Positions 1 through 7,841 of a stretch of DNA of 42,781 bases are shown piece by piece; within the stretch, counting starts at the first letter, position 1; every line of letters begins with the position of its first letter. A program made the translations under genes and the position numbers. The DNA is taken from assembly GCA_036833805.1 (NCBI GenBank), contig DAITPA010000011.1, positions 1 through 42,781 of the forward strand, written 5' to 3'. Under the pieces are notes generated by a model. That model was given only the letters and a program-made list of their open reading frames with translations, was not told the DNA's origin and made no database searches. This stretch comes from PALSA-1196 sp036833805. GTDB lineage: Bacteria > Pseudomonadota > Gammaproteobacteria > Steroidobacterales > Steroidobacteraceae.

Positions 1-106
1 GTTTCTCGCGCGGCAGGACCCGGGATCGATACGGCTCGGGGTAGCCGGATGAATCATGTGGAGTAACTGTGGCGGGATCGAGCGCGGGTTTGCGCAATGG
101 TTGCAT
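1..106 (-). CDS. Cupin-domain protein, N-terminal 35 residues (cut by window edge)
   Basis: The reverse strand from 106 reads an open frame of 35 codons that runs off the window. The start is well supported: ATG at 106-104 lies 7 bases after a strong Shine-Dalgarno (AAAGGAG). The peptide contains KPALDPATV and SGYPEPYRSRVLPREK, which I recognise as the N-terminal lead of small single-domain cupins, where a Y-P-E-P-[FY]-R segment comes before the metal-binding barrel. The histidine motifs that would confirm this lie outside the window. It follows the acs remnant on the same strand. A role cannot be assigned beyond a probable soluble cupin. Confidence 0.55.
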   Translation of the reverse strand, partial: MQPLRKPALDPATVTPHDSSGYPEPYRSRVLPREK

Positions 107-207
107 GCTCTGGCTCCTTTACGGCCGGCGTTTACGCGCGGGTTTACGCCCGACGCGCTTGCGCCGCATGGGCATCCTCAGCGAACGCTTAGGCAGCGCA
201 CTCTACT

Positions 208-1015
208 TCACTGTGCTCTCGACCCCGACTTATACAGGAGAAAGAGCGGGTGCTCCGCGGCGACCGGCTCGGGTGCGCAGATAGGCGACTGCCCCTCAAC
301 CACCTCATGCCACCAGACGTCGCGCTTCGCATCCATCGGTACGGGCTCAGCGGTACGCCGATCTACGATGACGCGCTCGATTGTGCGGCAGCGCGAAGCG
401 AGTGGCTGATCCGCCGCGGCCTTGAGCTCAATCGTGCGGCCGCCGCGCCAGCCGCCGTCGGCCGTGATGAGAAGCTTCGCGCCCCCATCCGCGATGCGAT
501 CCTTGCGGGATGTCGCGGAAAAGCCGCCGAACACCACCGAGTGGATCGCGCCAGGATGTGCGCACACGCTTGCATCGCGATCACGATCACGCGAACGAGC
601 GGCATATAGATCACGACGCGCTCGCCGAGACGCACGCCCAGCGGCATACTTCAGCGTGCAGTTCACGGTAGCTCAAGCGCCATGTATCGCCAGGCTCGCC
701 TTCAAATATAAGTGCCGTGTGGTGCTCGCGCTCGGCAAGATGCACGTCCAGACAGTTGTAGGAAACTTTCAAACGCGCGTCGCTGAACCAGCGGCAATTG
801 GGCGCGTCTGAGTCGTTGCGCGTTTGCGTGAAAGACGTCTGCCATATGAGTTCGCGGCGCGCAAGGTCGCTCCAGAACCCCAGGTAATCGGTGGCCGCGT
901 GCTGGTACTGGGCCTCGATTTGCGCTCGCCGCAGACGGGCGCACGCGGCAAATTCATGCGAGGGCGGAAAGCTGCGCTCTTCCAGCAAGACCGATTTGAT
1001 AACTTTTTGGCTCAT
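208..1015 (-). pseudogene. acs: Acetyl-CoA synthetase remnant (acs), frameshifted and truncated
   Basis: Three reverse-strand reading frames together give the first part of an AMP-forming acetyl-CoA synthetase, which makes acetyl-CoA from acetate, ATP and CoA. The first frame starts at ATG 1015 and contains VSYNCLDVHL and ALIFEGEPGD. It breaks after the segment RELHAEVCRW near 640-660, where several family residues also appear to be missing. The second frame carries LGVRLGERVVIYMPL. A further shift near 560 leads to the third frame with GAIHSVVFGGFSA, DVWWHEVVEGQSP and APEP. It ends at a stop after LYKSGS, just where the ATP-binding loop (SGSTGKPKG in intact members) should begin. The adenylation core and the C-terminal domain are absent from the rest of the window, so no functional enzyme can be made. 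Sequencing error could explain one shift, but not the missing residues and the lost C-terminal part. Confidence 0.85.
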
Positions 1016-1186
1016 AGCAGTTCTTTCCACGCAAGGACCGTGGCCGCGCGCAAAGCATACCGTAGCGGCAAAGCGCGTGGCCAAGCCTCGCGGCTCGCGG
1101 TTAGCACAAGGGCCTTGGCCTGGAAGCGGTTATGCGGTAGAAGCGGGCCGCGGTCCTCGCCGCGTGAACCAAGTCTGCAGCTTAGG

Positions 1187-4100
1187 ATGGCCGCACTCGC
1201 CAGCGCTTTTTTGCCAAGGCCCCGATGGGCAGCTTGCGCGTTGCTGGCAGCGACGCTCATGGCGTGCGGCGCACCTCGCGCGCCGCTGTCGATTCTCGCT
1301 GAGCGTTGTCTCGGCATCAGCGGAGCCGCGCCCATTGCGCTCGAGATCGCCTCCCCCGGCGGGGGCACGTTGCGGATCACGGTGCGGCAGCGGGGCATCT
1401 CCTTGACGGGCTCGCTGATCGCTGACGCCACGAGCGCCGCCAGCGTCTCGCCGATCGATCGCTACGGCGCTTTGACGCTAGTGGCGCAATCGCGCCAAGC
1501 AGGCCGCTACACCCTGCGGATTGCCTCGCGGGATTCGGCCGACATCGGCGGCGAAGCCTGTGTCTCGGCTGATCTTATCAATGACGCGGATCGGGCGCGG
1601 CTCGCTGCCGAACAGGCATTTGCGGACGGCGGCCGCGCGACACAAGCGCGGCACTGGCAGAGCGCCTTCGATGACTACCAAAGAGCAGCGCGCGGATTTG
1701 ATCACATCGACCGCCAGCGCTCCGCCGAAGCGCGCCACGCGATGGCGCAGCTTGCCTACCGGCAATTGGATCGCAATCGCGACAGCTACGTGCTGGCCGA
1801 GCGTGCGCTCCCAGAGGTAGGTGCGGGCGCAGACACTGGCTTGCGCAGCGCATTAGTTGCGCTGCAGGCGACGAGCGTTGTCGAGTCTACGGACGAGAAC
1901 GCAAAGCTGCGGCGCGAGCGCGTGCTGCGACTGCTTGATACTTCCAAAGCGCTCGCCGCGCGTGCACGTTTTGGCGCGCGCGAGCTGCCGCGGCTGACGA
2001 TTCTGCGCGGCTTCTTGGAATACGCGATGGACAATGCGGCCGCCGCGAGCGTGTTGTTCAAAGACGCCGCAGCACAGTGCAAGGCTCTGCACGACTGGGA
2101 GTGCTACGCGCGCGCGCATCAGAACTTCGCGGAGCTCACGGAGGAAAACGGCGACAACCAAGTGGCGCTGCAAGGCTATGCCGACGCGCTGCGATTTCTA
2201 AACCCAGCTGTCGCGCCGGAACTGACCGCCGACATTTGGGACAATCTCGGCCGGCTGCAGGGCAGCGTCGGGATCTTCACCCGCGCACAGCAATCTTACC
2301 TAAGCTCTACACACCTCTACGCGCAACTCGACGATTGCGACGGCGTGCGGCGCGTTTTGGCTCATCTAGGCAGGCTGCTCGTCGAGGTCGGCAGCGTCGG
2401 CGACGCAGTTGACTATCTGCAGCGCGCGACATCGCTTGCTTGTCCGGCACTCATGCTGGCGTCTAACGGCGAACCTTCCGCCGACGCCAAATATCGCGCT
2501 AGCGGCGCGAGCGCCTCGGGCCCAGTCAGCCCGACGCGAGCGTCTGACTCGTCGTGCACGCAGCCGGCCGCTGCCGAGCAGCTGACGGCAGATGGCAAGT
2601 TCGCGGTGTTCGATGCTTTATTGGCCTTGAGCGAGGTCGCAACTCTTGAAGGCCGACCCGACGCTGGGACACGCTGCCTGGCACTCGCGAGCGGCTATAC
2701 CGTCAGCCCCAAAACGCAGTTGCGGCTTGCCAATGCCATCGGTCGTGTACTTCTGGAAAAGGACCAAGGCGCCGCAGCGCGCGCTTCCTTTGAGGAGGGC
2801 ATTCGCATCGCCGAGCAAGCGCATATGCAAGCGACTGACGAACATCGACCAACGAGCTTCCTGGGACTGGCGCAGGCGGCGCTGCTTGAACGTCAACCCG
2901 AGGCTGCACGGCGCTACGCGCTGCAGTCGCTGACGCTGAGCAGCACGCGTGCGGACATTGGCCAGGTGGTCGCTTCGCTACAGATTCTGGGGCGTGTGTT
3001 GCGCGCATCGGGGGAGCCGCTGGCAGCCATAAGAATGCTTAAAGCCGCTGCAAATCTAACCGAACAGGTGCCGATAGACGAACTGGACGCGGAGCGGCGC
3101 GCTACTTATCTTGCGACCCAGCACGGGGTATTCGCGGAGCTGACCGATCTTCTGATTGCGAATGCGTCCGCCGCGGCACACGCTGCGGCGCCAAACGCCA
3201 ACGCAGCATGGGCGGCGTTCAATGAAGCCGAGCGCGGCCATGCACGCAGCTTTCGCTACGCGCTCAACCAGACCACGGGCGATGATCCGCGAGCGCCGCA
3301 TGAGCGCGTTGCTGTGAAGTATCAGGAACTTCTGCGCCACGTTGCCGCTACCATGGCAGCGCGCGCCACCGCTGCCGAAGTGAACACCTTGGTCGAACGG
3401 CACGGCGCGCTTTCGGACGCAGAGCCACGGCCCGAGCGCGTGGATTCTGCCGCACTCACAGCGCAGCTCGATCAATCTCAGGCGACGCTTGTCGAATACG
3501 CAACCGGGCGCCATGACATGTACGCCTTTGTTGTCGAGAGCGGCGACATACATATCGTGCAGCTCGCTAGTCTCAAGTCGATCGCCGCTGCCGCGGCGGA
3601 TCTGTTTGACCGACTGCATGATCCGGAAGGCGCCGCTGCCGACATCCAGCGCGCTAGCCAGCGCCTGGCTGAGCTCGCTTTGTGGCCGGTGACGCGGTTC
3701 GTGAGTCGCGAACGCGTGATCTTCGTACCGGACGATTCGCTCAACACCGTACCTTTCGCCGTGCTGCCCTGGTCGCAGGGTCCGGGAAGCGCGCTCGTTG
3801 TGCAGCGCGTCGAGGCCTCGGTCGCGCCGTCGGCGCTCTTCCTGATGCACCATCCTGAGGCTCATGCGGCGCCAAGCCGCGCTGCGCGCTTCGAGCTCAT
3901 CGGCGATCCGGTATTCCGCATTGATGATTGGCGTCATGAGTGTTTGGGACGCGAAGCCGCAACCAGCGAGCCGCTGGTATCGCGGGCGCGCGGCGGTTCA
4001 GATTGGACCCAGTCCCTGCCGCGGCTGCCAGGATCACGAGCCGAAATCCTCGCGATAGCCGCGCTCGCACGCGCCACACGAGCCTCGACCCAGATCAGCG

Positions 4101-4603
4101 TTCGGTTGGGATGTTTGGCGACGCCGGACGGCCTGCGGCAGGCCGCCACTGCCGCACCACAGCTGTTGCACATTGCCACCCATGGCTACGTCGATGCGCT
4201 GCGGCCGCGCCTGTCGGCGCTGGCGCTCAGTCGCGATTCCGCGAGCAGCTCTGACGGCGGTGTATTTGGGCTCCTCGACATACTCGACATCAGACTGAAC
4301 TCGCGGCTCGTAGTCTTGAGCGCCTGCGACACCTCACGCGGACGACTGCTCCCCGGTGAAGGCGTATTGGGTCCTGCGCAAGCGTTCCTGCAGTCGGGCG
4401 CTGCTTCCGTGCTCGCAAGCTACTGGCGCATCGATGATGCCGCCACGGCAGCGTTTATGCGCAGCTTCTACAAATACCTGCTCCGTGAGCATGTGCCGGT
4501 TGCCGCAGCCCTGCGCCGCGCGCAGCTTGAGCAGTTATCCGCCGGCACTGCCCGTACGTGGGCAGCATTTGCTCTATACGGTTGGCCCGACAGTTCCATC
4601 TAA
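1187..4603 (+). CDS. TPR-CHAT domain lipoprotein (caspase-like protease)
   Basis: This is a protein of 1138 residues. I chose ATG 1187 because it begins a lipoprotein signal peptide: basic start, hydrophobic stretch, lipobox LMAC with the lipidated Cys at residue 27. Further upstream the frame only runs antisense to acs. After a short beta-rich region comes a long helical, Ala/Arg-rich solenoid (about residues 110-750) with TPR-like repeats, interrupted by a Ser/Ala/Pro linker near 420-450. The C-terminal part (about 850-1138) is a CHAT domain, a caspase-clan cysteine protease fold. It has the catalytic His in HIATHGY (His999), the catalytic Cys in LSACDTSRG (Cys1047), and the family segments PGEGVLGPAQAFLQSGA and ASYWRIDD. 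Both catalytic residues are present, so activity is plausible. It leads a co-directional cluster with an exported subtilase, an ECF sigma factor and an anti-sigma factor. Its substrate is unknown. An outer-membrane or periplasmic location is inferred from the lipobox. Confidence 0.9.
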   Translation: MAALASAFLPRPRWAACALLAATLMACGAPRAPLSILAERCLGISGAAPIALEIASPGGGTLRITVRQRGISLTGSLIADATSAASVSPIDRYGALTLVAQSRQAGRYTLRIASRDSADIGGEACVSADLINDADRARLAAEQAFADGGRATQARHWQSAFDDYQRAARGFDHIDRQRSAEARHAMAQLAYRQLDRNRDSYVLAERALPEVGAGADTGLRSALVALQATSVVESTDENAKLRRERVLRLLDTSKALAARARFGARELPRLTILRGFLEYAMDNAAAASVLFKDAAAQCKALHDWECYARAHQNFAELTEENGDNQVALQGYADALRFLNPAVAPELTADIWDNLGRLQGSVGIFTRAQQSYLSSTHLYAQLDDCDGVRRVLAHLGRLLVEVGSVGDAVDYLQRATSLACPALMLASNGEPSADAKYRASGASASGPVSPTRASDSSCTQPAAAEQLTADGKFAVFDALLALSEVATLEGRPDAGTRCLALASGYTVSPKTQLRLANAIGRVLLEKDQGAAARASFEEGIRIAEQAHMQATDEHRPTSFLGLAQAALLERQPEAARRYALQSLTLSSTRADIGQVVASLQILGRVLRASGEPLAAIRMLKAAANLTEQVPIDELDAERRATYLATQHGVFAELTDLLIANASAAAHAAAPNANAAWAAFNEAERGHARSFRYALNQTTGDDPRAPHERVAVKYQELLRHVAATMAARATAAEVNTLVERHGALSDAEPRPERVDSAALTAQLDQSQATLVEYATGRHDMYAFVVESGDIHIVQLASLKSIAAAAADLFDRLHDPEGAAADIQRASQRLAELALWPVTRFVSRERVIFVPDDSLNTVPFAVLPWSQGPGSALVVQRVEASVAPSALFLMHHPEAHAAPSRAARFELIGDPVFRIDDWRHECLGREAATSEPLVSRARGGSDWTQSLPRLPGSRAEILAIAALARATRASTQISVRLGCLATPDGLRQAATAAPQLLHIATHGYVDALRPRLSALALSRDSASSSDGGVFGLLDILDIRLNSRLVVLSACDTSRGRLLPGEGVLGPAQAFLQSGAASVLASYWRIDDAATAAFMRSFYKYLLREHVPVAAALRRAQLEQLSAGTARTWAAFALYGWPDSSI

Positions 4604-4708
4604 TGGCAGCTTCATCCAAATATAGAGGCACCATGCTGAGATAAACGGCGGCCTCGGGGCAGTACTTAGCTACGGACCTTCTGCCGTACTACTCCCAAGG
4701 AGACTCCA

Positions 4709-5293
4709 ATGCTCCGCATTGGCGCTTTATCGCCTGCTATTGCCGTTTTTTTGATCATCACCGCGTTCCAGTCGACAGCCCAGGCACAGACCGCGACGGT
4801 GCCTGCCTATTTCTTCAAACAATGGTCGGTGCAAAGCAATTGCGCCGAGCAGGGCGCCGACCCTGCAGCGCACACGCAAGTCGGCCTGCAATACGTGATC
4901 TCGCCGGCCTCGATCTCCGCGGATGGCCTCAACTATGCGTTTGAGGCGATCAATACCGACAGACGAACCTGGCCCGCCGGCTGGGCGGATTTGACGCTCG
5001 AATATCGCGCTGGAACTCAGATGACCAGCATTCCGGCCGACTTCGCCTGCGTTCCAGGCGCAGCAGCGAGCTCATCGTTGCTTGCGATGTCAAATTACAC
5101 GCAATCGGCCGAGCCCTACTACGAGTACGAGCACTGGTATGGATTGGGCACGATTCACGGCGAACCGCACCACGTACTCATTTTCCCGCGCGCCACCAAT
5201 GGGCCCGACAGCGCTATTATCGTCGTGCTGGACGCCGGTACCGATGGCACGGTGCAGCTCGATCACGACGGAACGATCCACAGCCAGAACTGA
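4709..5293 (+). CDS. Small secreted protein of unknown function
   Basis: This is a protein of 194 residues with a clear Sec signal peptide: hydrophobic core at residues 5-20 and an AQA cleavage motif ending near residue 26. The ATG follows a good Shine-Dalgarno (AAGGAGAC). The mature part has only two cysteines (Cys45 and Cys114), which could form one disulfide, and is rich in Tyr, Trp and short beta-prone stretches such as YYEYEHWYGLG and PHHVLIFPRA. I do not recognise a family. It sits 105 bases after the CHAT lipoprotein gene and 71 bases before the subtilase gene, on the same strand. A role as partner, substrate or inhibitor of one of these exported proteases is possible, but this is only an inference from position. 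Confidence 0.8.
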   Translation: MLRIGALSPAIAVFLIITAFQSTAQAQTATVPAYFFKQWSVQSNCAEQGADPAAHTQVGLQYVISPASISADGLNYAFEAINTDRRTWPAGWADLTLEYRAGTQMTSIPADFACVPGAAASSSLLAMSNYTQSAEPYYEYEHWYGLGTIHGEPHHVLIFPRATNGPDSAIIVVLDAGTDGTVQLDHDGTIHSQN

Positions 5294-5322
5294 CAGCCAC
5301 ACCGAGCTTCAGAGCACCGAAC

Positions 5323-5348
5323 AGGCGGGCCTCGTCAGAGGCCCACCT
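5323..5348 (+). terminator. Strong stem-loop between the secreted-protein and protease genes
   Basis: An 11-base stem with one mismatch (5323-5333 against 5338-5348) closes a GTCA tetraloop and ends 16 bases before the GTG start of the protease gene. No T-run follows, so it is not a textbook intrinsic terminator. It could be an attenuator, an mRNA processing or stability element, or a structure that tunes translation of the protease. Confidence 0.45.
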
Positions 5349-5364
5349 GTGACTAGAATGGGGC

Positions 5365-6543
5365 GTGCTCCGACATACCGCCTGCAGATTCGCGCTTTTT
5401 CTTGCGCCAGTCATCGCTGGCGCGCAATCCGCCTGTGCGGCTGACCTCGCGAGCTTCGCCTGCCATCCGCAGAGCTGCTCCACTTTGGTTCCGGCGACGT
5501 CCGTCGATGATCCGACAGACAATGACTGCGCCTACCAGAACGGTAATGAGTGGTGGCTCGACTATGTTGCAGGCTCCCTCGCCTGGAGTGCGGCGCCGCG
5601 CAAGCATCCAATTACCGTCGCCATCTTCGACGACGGCGCCGCCATCGATCATCCGGCCTTGCGCAACCGCTTGTGGACCAATGAAGCTGAAGCCCACGGC
5701 AAGCCTGGCGTAGACGACGACGGCAACGGCTACGTCGATGACGTCCACGGCTGGGACTTCGTCGACAATCATCCGATTGCCCCGCCCGACGGCGCCTGCC
5801 GCGATCAGCCGAGCCACGGCACATTCATGGCAAGCCTGGTTGCGGCCGAGCGCAACAATGGCATCGGCATCGCCGCGGCCGGTTCCGACGGCGCGCGCGT
5901 GATGGTGTTGCGGATCGTCGGCTGCGGCGCCGATAGCCGCGTCGATCCACAGCGCATCAAGCGCGCGCTCGCATACGCCACGCGCATGGGGGCGCGGATT
6001 TTGAGCTTCAGCGCCCATTGGAATGTCAGCACGCCTGAGCTCGACGCGGCTTTTGCGGAAATCGCCGACCGCCCGCGCTCGCCACGGGCGGCGATTGTCG
6101 TCGCCAGCGTGCCGAACAAGGGGGAGCGGGAGGCCGGATTTCCGGCTGCCTACCCCTTTCGGCGCATCGTGCGTGCGGTGCCCATCGGTAACGACGACCG
6201 GATCTCCCCGGGCACCGCGGCCATCCCCCAAGGACTCAACTTCGGCGCCCCGAGCGCCTGTGTAATCGGCGCCACGGCGCCACCTGACGGGTTTGGGATC
6301 GCTAATGGAAGCTCGAACTCGACAGCGATACTCGCGGGACTTCTGGCGGGCATTTGGGCAAGTCCCCCGTATGCTAGATTCTCGACGGATGAGTTCCTGG
6401 CAAGGGTGGTCAAAGCGCGCATGTCGCAAACCCTGCGGCGCTCGCGCCCAGAACTGGGAGCCCCCTATCAAAGTGGAGTGCCGCTCGCGGATGCGTGTAC
6501 TCTCTTAACCCGAGGGGGCAAATCCGCACAAGTCTGCCACTAG
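5365..6543 (+). CDS. Exported subtilisin-like serine protease (S8 family)
   Basis: This is a protein of 392 residues starting at GTG 5365. A signal peptide covers about residues 1-25 (cleavage near ACA-A). The whole S8 catalytic set is visible: Asp89 in VAIFDDG, His151 in SHGTFMA, the probable oxyanion Asn251 in VPNKG, and Ser317 in NGSSNSTA. The usual Pro after the catalytic Ser motif (GTSMATP) is Ala here. The stretch VDDDGNGYVDDVHGWDF, a probable Ca-binding loop between Asp and His, is typical of bacterial subtilases. There are additional cysteines in the N-terminal part, and no separate propeptide domain is obvious. It acts in the periplasm or outside the cell. It lies 26 bases ahead of the ECF sigma gene, which suggests co-transcription and perhaps a role in signalling. 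Confidence 0.9.
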   Translation: MLRHTACRFALFLAPVIAGAQSACAADLASFACHPQSCSTLVPATSVDDPTDNDCAYQNGNEWWLDYVAGSLAWSAAPRKHPITVAIFDDGAAIDHPALRNRLWTNEAEAHGKPGVDDDGNGYVDDVHGWDFVDNHPIAPPDGACRDQPSHGTFMASLVAAERNNGIGIAAAGSDGARVMVLRIVGCGADSRVDPQRIKRALAYATRMGARILSFSAHWNVSTPELDAAFAEIADRPRSPRAAIVVASVPNKGEREAGFPAAYPFRRIVRAVPIGNDDRISPGTAAIPQGLNFGAPSACVIGATAPPDGFGIANGSSNSTAILAGLLAGIWASPPYARFSTDEFLARVVKARMSQTLRRSRPELGAPYQSGVPLADACTLLTRGGKSAQVCH

Positions 6544-6569
6544 AGCAGTCGGAAGCAGGAAGCGCAACG

Positions 6570-7202
6570 ATGAGCGACACGGAAGCCAGCACAACTGAAA
6601 TAGCGCCGGGCCGCGAGGGCAATATCTCGCTCGTCACCGCAATCGCCGAACGCAGTGAGCCGCAGAAGGAGCTGTACCTCAAGTTCCGACGTCCGTTGCT
6701 GCAGGTATTCCTGCAGCGCCGCATTAACCCCGATGCCGCGCAGGACCTCTTGCAGCGCACGTTTCTGCAGGCGATCCAGAAGATCCGCTCCGACGGCCTC
6801 GATGACCCGAGCAATCTCGGCGGCTATTTGTACCGCACGGCAACTAACCTTGCCACGGCATATTGGCGCGGCGAGCTTGCGCGCCAGCACGACAGCGACC
6901 GCGAGCTCATGACAAATCTGAAGGACGAAGCGCTGTCGCTGGAAGAGCGCGTCGATCACGACAGCCTGGCGCACTCGGTGCGCGAACTCATGGAAGAGTT
7001 GCCGCGACACCGCGACCGCGAGGTGCTCGAGCGCTTCTATCTGCGTGAGGAGTCGCGCGTCTCGATCTGCGAGTCACTGAATCTCACCAGCCTGCAGTTG
7101 AATCAGGTGCTATGGCGCGCGCGACAGAGATTCGGTGAGGTCCTGCGTAAACATGGACTGTCGCGCGGCGGCGGCCTCGCGGCTCACGCATCCGAAGGGT
7201 AG
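6570..7202 (+). CDS. ECF-type RNA polymerase sigma factor
   Basis: This is a protein of 210 residues. I chose ATG 6570 because a purine-rich Shine-Dalgarno (CAGGAAG) precedes it; a longer frame from 6495 would overlap the protease gene. Sigma region 2 spans about residues 35-102 (DAAQDLLQRTFLQAIQKI, then LGGYLYRTATNLATAYWR, the promoter-melting and -10 recognition helices). Region 4 spans about 137-195 (HRDREVLERFYLREE followed by the helix-turn-helix SICESLNLTSLQLNQVLWR). It is followed after 9 bases by a zinc-finger membrane protein, the usual cognate anti-sigma factor. It probably controls its own cluster and may direct other genes. I see no convincing ECF promoter by eye. Confidence 0.9.
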   Translation: MSDTEASTTEIAPGREGNISLVTAIAERSEPQKELYLKFRRPLLQVFLQRRINPDAAQDLLQRTFLQAIQKIRSDGLDDPSNLGGYLYRTATNLATAYWRGELARQHDSDRELMTNLKDEALSLEERVDHDSLAHSVRELMEELPRHRDREVLERFYLREESRVSICESLNLTSLQLNQVLWRARQRFGEVLRKHGLSRGGGLAAHASEG

Positions 7203-7211
7203 TGGCGAAGC

Positions 7212-7838
7212 ATGGACCATTTACGATTCAAAGCGGACCAGACAGCGGCAATCTACGTATCGCGCGGACTTGATGCGAGCGCTCAGGAGGACTTCGAGCT
7301 GCATCTCATGTCCTGCCCGGAATGCGTTGGCGATGTCGAGGCGTGGCGCGCGATCGAAGCGCACATGCCGCGTGCAGCGCCGCCTTCCGTGCCGCGCGCG
7401 GCGCTTGCACGCGGCGGCTTCAGCCAGTGGCGGCGCGCCGCGTCCCTGGTCGGCATCGGCATCGTCGGCGCCGCGGGCGGCTGGTATGCGCGTCCCCTCG
7501 CAGATCCCGAGCTTGATCGAACGGCGTTCTTCAATGCACTGCCCTTAAGCCGCGGTGCGTTCGAGTGCATGCCGCTTAAGTTTGCCGCGGATACGCGCCG
7601 CGTCGTACTGCGGGTCGCGGCAGTCGACAGCGATCGCCGGGTCGTAGCGCTCAATTCGCGCGGCGAGGAGCTTGCCGCGCGTGGCTACAGCGCACGGCGT
7701 CAGTCCGACGGCAGCTGGCTACTGCAGTTCGCGGCCGACACTCTCGCGCGCCGCGCGCTACGCCTCGAGGCGCGCGCGGCAACCGGACCCGCCGAGCCCT
7801 TGGGCTGCGTCAGTGCGGAACTCGCCCCTGGCGGGTGA
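7212..7838 (+). CDS. Zinc-finger membrane anti-sigma factor
   Basis: This is a protein of 208 residues starting 9 bases after the sigma gene. The N-terminal cytoplasmic part has the zinc-binding anti-sigma signature H-x3-C-x2-C (His31, Cys35, Cys38 in ELHLMSCPEC). It is followed by a single membrane span at about residues 76-93 (SLVGIGIVGAAGGW), and then roughly 110 residues that would lie in the periplasm. This layout is classic for anti-sigma factors released by cleavage outside the membrane. The two exported proteases encoded just upstream make regulated cleavage an attractive but unproven idea. The gene ends 3 bases before the convergent exonuclease gene. Confidence 0.85.
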   Translation: MDHLRFKADQTAAIYVSRGLDASAQEDFELHLMSCPECVGDVEAWRAIEAHMPRAAPPSVPRAALARGGFSQWRRAASLVGIGIVGAAGGWYARPLADPELDRTAFFNALPLSRGAFECMPLKFAADTRRVVLRVAAVDSDRRVVALNSRGEELAARGYSARRQSDGSWLLQFAADTLARRALRLEARAATGPAEPLGCVSAELAPGG

Positions 7839-7841
7839 GCT

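Noticed and set aside
107..207. Short reverse-strand basic peptide frame (RRKRVGRKPARKRRP) before the cupin gene
   Set aside because: It is preceded closely by stop codons, too short, and matches no family I know. It may be a remnant from the same rearrangement that cut acs.
824..1186. Possible N-terminal extension of the CHAT protein
   Set aside because: This part reads antisense to the acs remnant, and the lipoprotein signal begins at 1187.
3056..3937. Reverse-strand open frame of 293 codons inside the CHAT gene
   Set aside because: Antisense to the TPR-CHAT coding sequence; low-complexity Arg/Ala composition, no start signal.
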